Part shown: positions 40,615 through 49,373 of the stretch, piece after piece
How positions within the stretch are numbered: the stretch's first letter is position 1
How the letters are laid out: each line of letters begins with the position of its first letter
NCBI RefSeq assembly: GCF_000427645.1
Contig: NZ_KE386571.1
Span: forward strand, 496,001 to 560,000
Source of the DNA: Sphingomonas phyllosphaerae FA2
Lineage (GTDB): Bacteria > Pseudomonadota > Alphaproteobacteria > Sphingomonadales > Sphingomonadaceae
Reading direction: 5' to 3'
Length of the DNA: 64,000 nucleotides
Translations under genes and position numbers: made by a program
Notes under the pieces: generated by a model
The model's input: the letters and a program-made list of their open reading frames with translations, nothing else
What the model was told of the DNA's origin: nothing
The model's database searches: none

Positions 40615-41838
40615 ATGGCTGACTTCGACTATATCGCGATCGACACCCGCGGCAACGAGACGCGCGGCCATGTGAGCGCCACCGACATGGACGCCGCGCG
40701 CGCCGCGCTCGATCGCAAGCGTCTGTACGTCGTCCGCATCGAGCCCGGCAGCACCCCGCAGGCGCGCAGCCGCCCGCTGTTCGGCCTCGAACTCGGCCGC
40801 GCGAAGATGTCGGGCAAGCAATTGACCTTGTTTACCCGCCAGTTGGCGACGCTCAATCGCGTTTCGCCGCTGGAGGAATCGCTCCGCACGATCACCCGCC
40901 AGACCGAGCAGGAAAGCGTCCGCGCGATCGTCCAGACCGTCCATACCGCGGTCGTCGAGGGGCGCCGGCTCGCCGATGCGATGGCGCGCGAGCCGAAGAG
41001 CTTTCCGCCGCTCTACCGCGCGATGGTCGCGGCGGGCGAGAGCTCCGGCACGCTGCCGCAGATCATGGAGCGGCTGTCGACCCTGCTCGAACGACAGGCA
41101 GAAATCCGCGGCAAGTTGCTGACCGCGATGGCCTATCCCTCGGTGCTCGCCGCGGTCGCGCTCGGCGTGGTGCTCGCGCTGATGACCTTCGTCGTCCCGC
41201 AGGTGGTCGAGCAATTCGATACCGTCGGTCAGGAACTTCCGCTGCTCACCCGGCTCGTGATCGGCCTGTCGGCGGTGCTGGTCGGCTGGTGGTGGCTGAT
41301 GCTGCTGGTGCTCGTCGCGCTGGGGTTCGGGGCATGGGCCGCGCTGCGTCAGCCGCCGATCCGGCTGGCTTTCGATAGCTGGCTGCTGCGCGTGCCGCTG
41401 CTTGGGCGGCTGCTCCGCGACCTCCACGCCGCGCGGATGGCGCGGACGCTGTCGACGATGGTCGCCAGCCGTCTCCCGCTTCTGGAAGGGCTTAGCCTCA
41501 CTGCCGGCACGATCCACAACCGCCGGCTGAAGGCGGCATCGGACGAGATCACCGAATCGATTCGCGGCGGCGGCAGCCTTTCGGCGGCAATGCGTCGCGC
41601 CGGAGTCTTCCCGCCATTGCTCGTCTATCTCGCCGCCAGCGGCGAGGCGGCGGGGCGGCTCGACGAGATGCTGGAGCGCGCCGCCGACTATCTGGAGCGC
41701 GAGTTCGACCGCTTCACCGCCACCGCGATGTCGCTGCTCGAACCGCTCATCATCGTCATCATGGGCGCGATCGTCGCGACGATCGTGCTATCGATCCTGC
41801 TCCCCATCCTTCAGCTCAACACGCTGGCCGGACAATGA
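40615..41838 (+). CDS. gspF: Type II secretion system inner-membrane protein GspF
   Basis: 407-aa polytopic platform protein. The duplicated GspF domain is clear: FTRQLATLNRVSPLEESLRT in the first copy and ARMARTLSTMVASRLPLLEG in the second. Three hydrophobic segments lie at about residues 172-196, 220-250 and 375-400 (LLEPLIIVIMGAIVATIVLS). The start ATG (MADFDYIAID) is close after the repeat at 40488-40604 and lacks a strong RBS. The stop overlaps gspG (ATGA). Confidence 0.93.
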   Translation: MADFDYIAIDTRGNETRGHVSATDMDAARAALDRKRLYVVRIEPGSTPQARSRPLFGLELGRAKMSGKQLTLFTRQLATLNRVSPLEESLRTITRQTEQESVRAIVQTVHTAVVEGRRLADAMAREPKSFPPLYRAMVAAGESSGTLPQIMERLSTLLERQAEIRGKLLTAMAYPSVLAAVALGVVLALMTFVVPQVVEQFDTVGQELPLLTRLVIGLSAVLVGWWWLMLLVLVALGFGAWAALRQPPIRLAFDSWLLRVPLLGRLLRDLHAARMARTLSTMVASRLPLLEGLSLTAGTIHNRRLKAASDEITESIRGGGSLSAAMRRAGVFPPLLVYLAASGEAAGRLDEMLERAADYLEREFDRFTATAMSLLEPLIIVIMGAIVATIVLSILLPILQLNTLAGQ

Positions 41839-42284
41839 GAATGCCTATGTCGACTGAGAAGAAGCCCCGGAAGAAGCGCAACGGGTTCACGCTGGTGGAA
41901 CTGATGGTGGTGATCGTCATCATCGGCCTGCTGGCGACGATCGTCGCGCTCAACGTGCTGCCCTCGGGCGACACCGCGCGGATCCAGAAGGCGAAGGCTG
42001 ATATCGCGACGATCGAGCAGGGCCTCGAACTCTACCGGCTGCAGATGGGCAACTACCCGACAACGACGCAAGGGTTGCAGGCGTTGGTCACCCCGCCGGC
42101 CGGGGCGGACGCCGCGCGCTATCAGGCCGGCGGCTATATCAAGCGCTTGCCGCAGGACCCGTGGAGCCGTCCGTACCTCTACGCCTCGCCCGGTCAGCAT
42201 GGCGCGGCGGATGTCTGGACGCTGGGCGCCGACGGCAAGGACGGCGGGCAGGGGATCGATGCCGATATCGGGTCCTGGCAGTAA
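41835..42284 (+). CDS. gspG: Type II secretion system major pseudopilin GspG
   Basis: 149-aa pseudopilin. The type III signal peptide KKRNG is cleaved before FTLVELMVVIVIIGLLATIV, with Glu at +5. The variable domain has GNYPTTTQGLQALVTPP and the C-terminal LGADGKDGGQGIDADIGSW segment that coordinates calcium in this family. Four of the first residues may be skipped if MSTEKKPRK is the real start. Overlaps gspF by four bases. Confidence 0.94.
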   Translation: MRMPMSTEKKPRKKRNGFTLVELMVVIVIIGLLATIVALNVLPSGDTARIQKAKADIATIEQGLELYRLQMGNYPTTTQGLQALVTPPAGADAARYQAGGYIKRLPQDPWSRPYLYASPGQHGAADVWTLGADGKDGGQGIDADIGSWQ

Positions 42285-42726
42285 CGCGGCCCGGGGCCAC
42301 CAGCGCGGTTTCACGCTGATCGAGCTGATGGTGGTCATCACCGTCATCGGGCTCGCCTCGGCGGCGGCGGTGCTGATGATGCCCGACACGCGCGGCCGGC
42401 TGATGGACGAGGCGACGCGCTTCGCGGTGCGCACTCGCGCCGCGCACGACGCCGCGATCGTCGAGGCGCGCCCGGTCAGCCTGTGGGTGACGCCCGGGGG
42501 CTATGGCTTCGACCAATGGCGCGGCGGCGCGTGGACGCCGCTCGACGGCGCATTGAAGGTCGAGCGCTGGAAACCGGGCACCGCGACCACCGGCCCGGCG
42601 CGCGACCGGCTGACCTTCGACACCACCGGGCTCGCCGATCGCGCGATGACCGTGACGCTGACGCGCGAGGGGATGCGCACCGATGTGGTGATCGACGCCG
42701 ACGGGACCGTCCGTGTCGCCGGCTGA
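42259..42726 (+). CDS. gspH: Type II secretion system minor pseudopilin GspH
   Basis: 155-aa minor pseudopilin. The prepilin cleavage site HQRG precedes FTLIELMVVITVIGLASAAA. The beta-rich C-terminal half (VSLWVTPGGYGFDQWRGGAW) fits GspH. The ATG used (MPISGPGSN) gives a 26-base overlap with gspG; the leader is long at ~24 residues. The 3' end overlaps gspI by 14 bases. Confidence 0.88.
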   Translation: MPISGPGSNAARGHQRGFTLIELMVVITVIGLASAAAVLMMPDTRGRLMDEATRFAVRTRAAHDAAIVEARPVSLWVTPGGYGFDQWRGGAWTPLDGALKVERWKPGTATTGPARDRLTFDTTGLADRAMTVTLTREGMRTDVVIDADGTVRVAG

Positions 42727-43114
42727 CCCGCCCGCGCGCGGGTTCACCCTCGTCGAGATCATGGTCGCGCTGGTCGTGTTCAGCCTCGCCGCGCTCGCGC
42801 TGATCCGGCTGGAGGGGCAGACGATCCGCTCGACCGGCTTCGTGTCGTCGGCGCTGCTCGCGCAGATCGTGGCGCGCAACGTCGCGATCGAGGCGGTCAC
42901 CGATGCACAGCCGCCGACGCGCGGGCGCGCCAGCGGCGTCGAGCAGGCCGGCGGACGCACCTGGACGTGGGTGCGCGATACGCAGCCGCTCGGCGACGGC
43001 GATGTTCAGCGGATCGACGTCGCGGTCAGCGATGCGGGCGGCGCGGTGATGGGCCGCGCGACGATGGTCCGCCCGCCGCCTGCGCCGATCGCACAGACGC
43101 GGGTCGGGCCGTGA
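42713..43114 (+). CDS. gspI: Type II secretion system minor pseudopilin GspI
   Basis: 133-aa minor pseudopilin starting with GTG inside gspH. The leader PPARG is cleaved before FTLVEIMVALVVFSLAALAL. The conserved region LARNVAIEAVTD-like (LLAQIVARNVAIEA) and the C-terminal strand follow. It initiates the pseudopilus tip together with GspJ and GspK. The stop overlaps the GTG of gspJ. Confidence 0.9.
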   Translation: MSPADPPARGFTLVEIMVALVVFSLAALALIRLEGQTIRSTGFVSSALLAQIVARNVAIEAVTDAQPPTRGRASGVEQAGGRTWTWVRDTQPLGDGDVQRIDVAVSDAGGAVMGRATMVRPPPAPIAQTRVGP

Positions 43115-43803
43115 CGCGCCGGACGACGCACGACGCGGGCTTCACGCTCGTCGAGGTGATGATCGCGTTGATGATCTTCGGGATGATCGCCGCCGCGGGG
43201 GTCGCGTTGCTGGCGTTCAGCGTCCGCGCGCAGGGGGCGACCGGCGCCGCGCTCGACGACAATGCCGCGCTCAACCGGCTCGTGTCGATCATGACCGCCG
43301 ACATGGCGCAGGCGCAGGATCGTCCAACCCGCGACGCCGCGGGCACGCTGTTCCCCGCCTTCTCGGGCGACCGCAGCGCGCAGCCGATCCTGCGCTTCGT
43401 CCGCGGCGGCTGGGCCAACCCCGATCAGGCCCCGCGCGCGACCGTGCAGAAGGTCGAATATCGCCTGACCGCCGATGGGATCGAGCGCGTCGCCTATCCC
43501 GCGCTCGACGGCGCCGCGCCGCTGCCCGCGGCGTTGCTGGTCGACCGCGTGCAGGAAGTGCGCGTCCGCTTCCGCTACGCCGGGGCGTGGAGCGACACAT
43601 GGCAGGGCGACGAGCGCGCGTCCTTGCCGCAGGCGATGGAACTGACGCTGGTGCGCGCGGGCGGGCAGTCGTACCGGCTGCTGTTCCTCGTCGGCACCGG
43701 CGCACCGCGCACGCTCGACGACGTCAACAACGGGCAGCTGGGCCCCGGCTCGGGCGGTGCCCCGGCCGCTACTCCGACAGGCACGGCGAATGCGGCGCGC
43801 TAG
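43111..43803 (+). CDS. gspJ: Type II secretion system minor pseudopilin GspJ
   Basis: 230-aa minor pseudopilin. The leader TTHDAG precedes FTLVEVMIALMIFGMIAAAG. Family features are DMAQAQDRPTRD and the beta-strand RVQEVRVRFRYAG, WSDTW, with PQAMELTLVRAGG. The C-terminal ~20 residues are Gly/Ala/Thr-rich. The GTG start overlaps gspI (GTGA), and the end overlaps gspK by 14 bases. Confidence 0.91.
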   Translation: MTRRTTHDAGFTLVEVMIALMIFGMIAAAGVALLAFSVRAQGATGAALDDNAALNRLVSIMTADMAQAQDRPTRDAAGTLFPAFSGDRSAQPILRFVRGGWANPDQAPRATVQKVEYRLTADGIERVAYPALDGAAPLPAALLVDRVQEVRVRFRYAGAWSDTWQGDERASLPQAMELTLVRAGGQSYRLLFLVGTGAPRTLDDVNNGQLGPGSGGAPAATPTGTANAAR

Positions 43804-44758
43804 GCCGGGCGAGCGCGGGGCCGCGCTGCTGACCGTGCTGCTGCTCGTAGCCGTCATCGCGGTCATGGCCGCCACCGCGCTGGAGCGCTTGCGGCTGTCG
43901 ACGCGACTCGCCGCCAATGCTGTCGCGCTTGATGCTGCGCGCGGTTACGCCTATGCCGCCGAGACGCTGGCGACGCGCCGCGTCTCGACGCTTCTGCAAC
44001 AGAGCCGCGACCGCGTCGCGCTGACCGGCGGGTGGAGCGGACGGCCGTTCGGCCTGCCGATCCCCGGCGGCACCGCGACCGCGCGGGTCACCGATGGCGG
44101 CAATTGCTTCAACCTCAACGGGCTGGTCACCTTCGGCTTCGGCGACGCCTATCTCGTCAACCCGCAGGCGCTGACGCGTTTCCAGCGGCTGTTGCGACTG
44201 CTGCGCGTGCCGGACGGCGATGCGATCGCGGTGGCGACCGCCGACTGGCTCGACAGCGACGACGATCCGCTGCCCGGCGGCGCGGAGAACAGCGCCTATC
44301 GCGGCTATCGCACCGCCGGCACGTTGATGGCCGATGTCAGCGAGTTGCGTGCGGTAAAGGGCGTCACGCCCGAGGCGTACAAGCTGATCCAGCCGTGGGT
44401 GTGCACCCTGCCCATCGCGCGGCAATCGGTGCTCAACGTCAATACCTTGCTCCCCGAGCAGGCGCCGCTGCTCGCGATGCTGCTGCCCGACACGATGGGG
44501 GTCGCGCAGGCGCAGGGTCTGCTGCTGCGCCGCCCGCCCGGCGGTTATGCGCAGGCCGGACAATTCTGGGCGCAACTGGCCAGCGCGGGCGGCGCGACCG
44601 ACATCGGCGCGCAATCGCAGACCGGCGTGACGACCAAATGGTTCGCGCTGCGCATCGATGTGGTCAATGGCGGCGCGGAATTGCATGAGGAAGGGCTGAT
44701 CGACGCGCGGACTCTTCCCGTCCGGCTCGTGACGCGGCAATGGGGGGATGTACCATGA
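43790..44758 (+). CDS. gspK: Type II secretion system minor pseudopilin GspK
   Basis: 322-aa largest minor pseudopilin. The leader ARPGERG precedes AALLTVLLLVAVIAVMAATA; GspK lacks the +5 Glu, as expected. FNLNGLV and LDSDDDPLPGGAENSAYRGY (acidic metal site) are family marks, as is the helix-hairpin-helix-like LRAVKGVTPEAYKLIQPWV and LNVNTLLPEQAPLLAML. It caps the pseudopilus tip. The start codon lies in the gspJ end. Confidence 0.92.
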   Translation: MRRARPGERGAALLTVLLLVAVIAVMAATALERLRLSTRLAANAVALDAARGYAYAAETLATRRVSTLLQQSRDRVALTGGWSGRPFGLPIPGGTATARVTDGGNCFNLNGLVTFGFGDAYLVNPQALTRFQRLLRLLRVPDGDAIAVATADWLDSDDDPLPGGAENSAYRGYRTAGTLMADVSELRAVKGVTPEAYKLIQPWVCTLPIARQSVLNVNTLLPEQAPLLAMLLPDTMGVAQAQGLLLRRPPGGYAQAGQFWAQLASAGGATDIGAQSQTGVTTKWFALRIDVVNGGAELHEEGLIDARTLPVRLVTRQWGDVP

Positions 44759-45843
44759 CCGCTGCGACGCTCCTCTTCCTGCCTCCCGACGATTCGCAGC
44801 CGTGGCGCTGGTGGCGGATCCGCGACGACGCGGTCGAGCGCGAGGGCGAGGGGATGCCCGAGGTGACGGCGGAGGACCGCGTCGTCGCGGTCGCGCCGGC
44901 CGATGCGGTGACGCTGCACTGGGCGACGCTGCCCGCGCGTTCACCGGCGCAGGCATTGGCGGCGGCGCGCGTCGTGGTCAGCGACGCCACCGCCGAGCCG
45001 GCGCATGACCTGCATGTCGCGGTCGGGCGCGAACGCGACGGCGAGCGCGCGATCGCGGTCGTCGCGCCGGCGCGGATGGCGGCGTGGCTCGCGGCACTGG
45101 CGCGCGGCGGGGTTGATCCGGCCGCGGTCGTCCCCGCGCCGTTGCTGCTGCCTGAGCCCGAGGAAGGCTATGTCCGCGCCGACCTGGGCGGGCAGGTGGT
45201 GGCGCGCGGTCGCACGACCGGCTGGGCCGACGAGCCGGTGCTCACCGGGCTGGTGACCCGCGGCGAAACTCCGCGGCTGCTCGACCGCGCCGCACTGCGT
45301 GCCGCCGCGATCGAGGCGGTCGCCGAGCCGGTCATCGACCTGCGGCAAGGCGCGTTCGCGCGTCGCCGCCGGCGTACCGCGATCGACTGGGCGCTGGTGC
45401 GGCGGCTGGCGGTGCTCGCCGGGCTGATCCTGCTGGCGACGCTCGCGATCGATGTCGTGCGGATCATGCGCTATTCGTTCGGCGCGGACGCGATCGAGCA
45501 GCGCGCCGCGACGATCGCGCGGCAGGGTTTGCCGCGCGGCACCGGCGAAGGTGACGAAACGCGAATGCTCGGCGAGCGGCTGTCGGCGCTGCGCGGGCCG
45601 GGGCAGGGCTTCACCCGCACCGCGGCGGCGGTCTACGCGATCGTGGAGGCGGTGCCCGATACGGAGATCACCGCGTTGCAGTTCGAGCCGAACGGCGCGT
45701 TGCGCATTTCGCTGTCGCTGGCGGGCGAGGCGCAGGCGAATACGGTCAAGTCGCGGCTCGCCGACGCGGGTTTCACGGTCGAATCAAGCGTCTTCCAGCA
45801 ATCGGCCGGTCGCCTGACCGGCGACATGACGGTGCGGCCATGA
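44755..45843 (+). CDS. gspL: Type II secretion system protein L
   Basis: 362-aa bitopic protein. An actin-like cytoplasmic domain (residues 1-210) would recruit GspE, one membrane segment follows near residue 225 (LAVLAGLILLATLAIDVV), and the ferredoxin-like periplasmic domain (EAVPDTEITALQFEPNGALR) pairs with GspM. GGGGGGA lies six bases before the ATG. It overlaps gspK and gspM by four bases each. Confidence 0.9.
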   Translation: MTAATLLFLPPDDSQPWRWWRIRDDAVEREGEGMPEVTAEDRVVAVAPADAVTLHWATLPARSPAQALAAARVVVSDATAEPAHDLHVAVGRERDGERAIAVVAPARMAAWLAALARGGVDPAAVVPAPLLLPEPEEGYVRADLGGQVVARGRTTGWADEPVLTGLVTRGETPRLLDRAALRAAAIEAVAEPVIDLRQGAFARRRRRTAIDWALVRRLAVLAGLILLATLAIDVVRIMRYSFGADAIEQRAATIARQGLPRGTGEGDETRMLGERLSALRGPGQGFTRTAAAVYAIVEAVPDTEITALQFEPNGALRISLSLAGEAQANTVKSRLADAGFTVESSVFQQSAGRLTGDMTVRP

Positions 45844-46313
45844 CGGCGTTGAAGACATGGTTCGACGGACGCTCGCTGCGCGAACGGCGTTTGTTGCTGG
45901 TGATGGTCGCGCTGGCAGCGGTGACGCTGGTGTGGGGCGCGGTGATCCGCCCGGTCCGCGACGGGCTGTCGTCATCGCGTGAGCGCTATACCGACGCCGT
46001 GATCCGCCTCGGCACCGCGCAGGCCGGGCTGCGGCAGGTCAAGGCGTTGCAGCGCCGCGCGACCCCGCTGTCCGCGCCGCTCGCCGATGTCGTCCGCGCG
46101 CGCGCCGACGCCGCGGGGTTCACGCTCGCCAGCCTCGATGTCGAGGCGCCCGACCGCGTCCGCACCGCGATCGCCACCGCGCGCGCCGGCGCGTTGATGC
46201 CATGGATCAGCGGGCTGGAATCGGAGGGGATTCTGGTCGACTCGCTCAGCGTCTCCGGCAATGGCGCGGGCAGCGTCACCGCGACCATGACGCTCCGCGC
46301 GCGAGGGGTCTGA
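45840..46313 (+). CDS. gspM: Type II secretion system protein M
   Basis: 157-aa protein with a short cytoplasmic N-terminus, one transmembrane segment (LLLVMVALAAVTLVWGAVI) and a periplasmic domain. The segment WISGLESEGILVDSLSVSG is characteristic of GspM. Length is normal. It stabilises GspL in the inner-membrane platform. It overlaps gspL by four bases and gspN by one. Confidence 0.9.
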   Translation: MTALKTWFDGRSLRERRLLLVMVALAAVTLVWGAVIRPVRDGLSSSRERYTDAVIRLGTAQAGLRQVKALQRRATPLSAPLADVVRARADAAGFTLASLDVEAPDRVRTAIATARAGALMPWISGLESEGILVDSLSVSGNGAGSVTATMTLRARGV

Positions 46314-47032
46314 TGCGTATCCCGCTCACCACCGGGCGTCGCACGCTGTTCCTCGCGCTGTTCGCGGCGGCGATGCTTGCCTTCCTCCCGCTGCGGCTCG
46401 CGCTCGGTTGGAGCGGGCTCGACGGACAGGGATTCGCCGCGCGCGAAGTAACCGGCAGCCTGTGGTCGGGGCGGCTGGTCGAGGCGCGGTTCGGTGAAAT
46501 CGCATTGGGTGATCTCGACGCCGGCCTGTCGCCGTTCGCGCTGCTGATCGGCCGCGCGCGAATTGCGCTGTCGAGCGAGTCGAACGACCCGGCGCAGCGG
46601 CTGGCCGGCGCGGTCGAGATCGGGCGCAATCGCGCGGCGATCATCGACGCCAGCGGCCCGCTCTCGCCCGGCAACGCCTTCGCGCCGTTGCCGGTTTCGG
46701 CGCTCAACCTCGACGGGGTTACGGTGCGCTTCGTCGACGGCACCTGTCAGGCGGCCGAAGGTCGCGTCCGCGCGACGCTCGCCGGGGCGTTCCTCGGTCA
46801 GCCGCTGCCCGGCGCGCTCAGCGGCAGTGCGCGTTGCGATGCGGGGGCGCTGCTGTTGCCGCTCACCAGTGGTGCGGGGGAGGGCGTCAACCTGCGGCTC
46901 TGGCCGGATGGCCGCTATCGCGCCGACCTGACGCTGATCCCGACCGACCCGACGATCGCGGCGCGGCTCGACGGCGCGGGCTTCGCGGCCAATGGCGCGG
47001 CGCGCACTTTCTCGGTCGACGGACGCTTCTGA
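46313..47032 (+). CDS. gspN: Type II secretion system protein N
   Basis: 239-aa protein with one N-terminal membrane segment (LFLALFAAAMLAFLPLRLAL) and a periplasmic part with the GspN pattern: EVTGSLWSGRLVEARFGEI, LGDLDAGLSPFALLIGRARI, a Cys pair (GTCQAAEG and ARCDAGAL) and ADLTLIPTDPTIAARL. It ends the operon; no gspO (prepilin peptidase) is present here. GspN is dispensable in some systems. Confidence 0.88.
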   Translation: MRIPLTTGRRTLFLALFAAAMLAFLPLRLALGWSGLDGQGFAAREVTGSLWSGRLVEARFGEIALGDLDAGLSPFALLIGRARIALSSESNDPAQRLAGAVEIGRNRAAIIDASGPLSPGNAFAPLPVSALNLDGVTVRFVDGTCQAAEGRVRATLAGAFLGQPLPGALSGSARCDAGALLLPLTSGAGEGVNLRLWPDGRYRADLTLIPTDPTIAARLDGAGFAANGAARTFSVDGRF

Positions 47033-47079
47033 ACCGCTTGACGAACGGCCCGCGGTGCCGCTAGGGGCACGGCCTTCGC

Positions 47080-47157
47080 GGCGATCGTAGCTCAGTTGGT
47101 TAGAGCATCGGTTTGTGGTACCGAGGGTCGCGGGTTCAAGTCCCGTCGATCGCCCCA
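47080..47157 (+). tRNA. tRNA-His (anticodon GTG)
   Basis: 77 bases plus the encoded G-1. Acceptor GCGATCG pairs with CGATCGC, discriminator C73, CCA encoded. The anticodon loop TTGTGGT gives GTG. The T-loop is GGTTCAAGTCC. It lies in the 215-base gap between gspN and the dehydrogenase gene. Confidence 0.95.
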
Positions 47158-47247
47158 TCCCTCCATTTCTGTTTCTTGCTGGCGTTTTTCGCGCGACAAG
47201 ATTATTGCGCTTGGACGTAATTTAACGTCGTGCGCACTGGAGAGACG

Positions 47248-48303
47248 ATGACCTCGGTCTGGGACTATCCCGATTTCGACAGCCATGAAGGGCTGCATCT
47301 GTTCACTGACCCGGCGTCGGGGCTGAAGGCGGTCATCGCGGTGCACTCGACGACGCTCGGGCCGGCGGCGGGCGGGGTACGCTTCTGGCACTATGCCGAT
47401 GATTCCCGGGCGATCACCGATGCGCTGCGGCTCTCGCGCGGCATGAGCTACAAGAATGCAATGGCCGGGCTCGATCTGGGCGGCGGCAAGGGCGTCGTGC
47501 TGGCCGACCAGCCGGGCGCGACGATCAGCGAGGCGCAACTGGTGGCGTTCGGCCGCGCGGTCGAGTCGCTGGGTGGCCGCTATGTCACCGCCGAGGACGT
47601 CGGCATGTCCGAAGCGCGGATGAAGGTGATCGCGGGCGAGACGCGCTACGTCTCGGGCCTGCCGGTCGCACAGGGCGCGGCGGGCGGCGATCCCGGCCCG
47701 TACACCGCGCACGGCGTCTATCTCGGCGTGCGCGCCGCGGCGAAGCGCGGGCTCGGCAGCGATGACATGAAGGGCGTGCGTGTCGCGATCCAGGGGCTCG
47801 GCTCGGTCGGCGGCGGGCTCGCCCGCTTGCTGGCGAAGGACGGCGCGGTGCTGACGCTCGCCGACGTCGATCAGGCGCGTGCCGAGCGGATGGCCGCGGA
47901 GCTGGGCGCGACGACCGTCGCACCGGACGCGATCCTGTCGGCGGATGTCGATATCGTCAGCCCCAATGCGCTGGGGGCGATCCTCACCGAACGTTCGATC
48001 CCGACGCTCAAGGCGAAGATCGTTGCGGGCGGCGCGAACAACCAGCTCGAAACGCGCGCCGACGGGCAGCGGCTGCACGATGCCGGAATCGTCTACGCGC
48101 CCGACTATGTCATCAACGCCGGTGGCATCATCAACGTCGGGCTCGAATATCTCGGCCACGGCGATGAGGCCGAGGTGATGGCGCGGATCGCGCAGATCCC
48201 CGGCCGGCTCGATCAGGTGTGGGACGAAGCCGCCGCCTCGGGCGATCCGACTGCCGAGGTCGCCGACCGGATCGCGCGCCGTTTGATCGGCAGGGCGGCG
48301 TAA
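47248..48303 (+). CDS. Leu/Phe/Val-type amino acid dehydrogenase
   Basis: 351-aa NAD-dependent oxidative deaminase. The catalytic Lys is in the first domain (MSYKNAMAGLDLGGGKGVVL), TAEDVGMSEARMKVI follows, and the Rossmann glycine motif is VRVAIQGLGSVGGGLARLLA. VNPNAL-like SPNALGAILTE and VAGGANNQLETRADGQRL close the fold. GGAGAG precedes the ATG. It converts branched-chain or aromatic amino acids to 2-oxo acids; substrate preference is not readable. An alternative GTG start lies six codons upstream. Confidence 0.9.
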   Translation: MTSVWDYPDFDSHEGLHLFTDPASGLKAVIAVHSTTLGPAAGGVRFWHYADDSRAITDALRLSRGMSYKNAMAGLDLGGGKGVVLADQPGATISEAQLVAFGRAVESLGGRYVTAEDVGMSEARMKVIAGETRYVSGLPVAQGAAGGDPGPYTAHGVYLGVRAAAKRGLGSDDMKGVRVAIQGLGSVGGGLARLLAKDGAVLTLADVDQARAERMAAELGATTVAPDAILSADVDIVSPNALGAILTERSIPTLKAKIVAGGANNQLETRADGQRLHDAGIVYAPDYVINAGGIINVGLEYLGHGDEAEVMARIAQIPGRLDQVWDEAAASGDPTAEVADRIARRLIGRAA

Positions 48304-48360
48304 CCGCGGTTTTTTGACACACTGTCGCCGCGTTCGGCGGTGACAGTACGTGAGACGAAG

Positions 48361-48439
48361 CAGACATGGGCCCCTGCCTCCGCAGGGGCGACGGTTGGTT
48401 GATCCCCGTCGCCCCTGCGAAGGCAGGGGCCCATGTCTG
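48361..48439. repeat. Long near-perfect inverted repeat (34-bp arms)
   Basis: The left arm 48361-48394 begins CAGACATGGGCCCCTGCCTC and the right arm 48406-48439 ends AAGGCAGGGGCCCATGTCTG. They match at 33 of 34 positions around an 11-base spacer. A smaller hairpin (ACTGTCGCCGC with GGCGGTGACAGT) lies just upstream at 48320-48347. The pair fills the dehydrogenase-ccmC gap and could terminate transcription, though no U-run follows. Confidence 0.85.
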
Positions 48440-48546
48440 TAAATTCCGGCGCTGCGCGTGCTGCACGAGACGTTGCCATTGTGTCCCTATGCCGCCGACC
48501 CAACGCCGGGGGTGACGACCGCCCCCGGTTCGCCTATCCGGGCCGG

Positions 48547-49272
48547 GTGCCTGCGCTCCATGCCTTTGCCAATCCGGCGCGTTTCCTGAAGATCGCGCGT
48601 CCGCTCACCCCCATCATGTTTTGGGCGGGGGTCGTGTTGATCGCAGTCGGCTGCTGGGCGGGGCTGACCCAGACCCCGGCCGATTACCTGCAGGGCGAGA
48701 CGGTCCGTATCCTCTACATCCACGTCCCCGCCGCATGGCTGGGGATGGGCGGCTGGAGCAGCATCGCCATCTCGAGCATCGTCTTCCTCGTCTGGCGGCA
48801 TCCGCTCGCGATGATCGCCGCGCGCGCGATCGCCGCGCCCGGCGCGATCTTCGCCGCGCTCTGCCTCATCACCGGCGCGATTTGGGGACGGCCGACCTGG
48901 GGGACGTGGTGGCAATGGGATGGGCGGCTGACGTCGATGCTGCTGTTGTTCTTCGTCTATCTCGGCTTCATCGCGCTGGCGCAGGCCGATCGCGAGCGCG
49001 ACGGCGACGGGCGTATTCCTGCGCTGTACGGCATCGCCGGAACGGTGCTGCTTCCCGTCATCCGCTATTCGGTCGTATGGTGGAACACGTTGCATCAGGG
49101 GCCGAGCATCGGGCTGACCGGGTCCAGCATCGATCGCTCGTTGCTCTGGCCGCTGCCGATCGTGCTGGCGGGCTTTTCATTTTTCTTCGGTGCGGTGGTG
49201 CTGATGCGGATGCGTACGATGCTGGCGCGCGAAAAGGCCGAGGCGCGGCTGCGGCGGCGCGCGCGCGCATGA
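48547..49272 (+). CDS. ccmC: Cytochrome c biogenesis heme transport protein CcmC
   Basis: 241-aa six-pass membrane protein that hands heme to CcmE. The tryptophan-rich heme-handling motif is WGRPTWGTWWQWDGRL, with the flanking conserved histidines in LYIHVPAAWLGM and WWNTLHQGPS. The start is taken as GTG (MPALHAFANPARF); the frame is open further upstream into the inverted repeat but not family-like there. ccmD overlaps by four bases. The ABC transporter genes ccmA and ccmB are not here. Confidence 0.92.
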   Translation: MPALHAFANPARFLKIARPLTPIMFWAGVVLIAVGCWAGLTQTPADYLQGETVRILYIHVPAAWLGMGGWSSIAISSIVFLVWRHPLAMIAARAIAAPGAIFAALCLITGAIWGRPTWGTWWQWDGRLTSMLLLFFVYLGFIALAQADRERDGDGRIPALYGIAGTVLLPVIRYSVVWWNTLHQGPSIGLTGSSIDRSLLWPLPIVLAGFSFFFGAVVLMRMRTMLAREKAEARLRRRARA

Positions 49273-49373
49273 ATCCGTGGCCGTTCGTCACCGGCGCCTA
49301 TGCGCTCACCCTGCTCGCTGCCGCTGCGCTCGCGTGGTGGAGCTGGCGACAGATGCGGGACGCCGAGAAGTGA
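49269..49373 (+). CDS. ccmD: Heme exporter protein CcmD
   Basis: 34-aa single-pass membrane protein: ATGA overlap with ccmC, hydrophobic core FVTGAYALTLLAAAALAWW and basic end SWRQMRDAEK. CcmD stabilises the CcmC-CcmE heme intermediate and has this size and position in other genomes. It also overlaps the ccmE start by four bases (GTGA). Confidence 0.88.
   Translation: MNPWPFVTGAYALTLLAAAALAWWSWRQMRDAEK

Noticed and set aside
38777-40615. Long open frame (about 612 codons) opposite gspE
   Set aside because: GspE motifs on the plus strand are all intact, and this frame gives only Arg/Asp/His-rich sequence.
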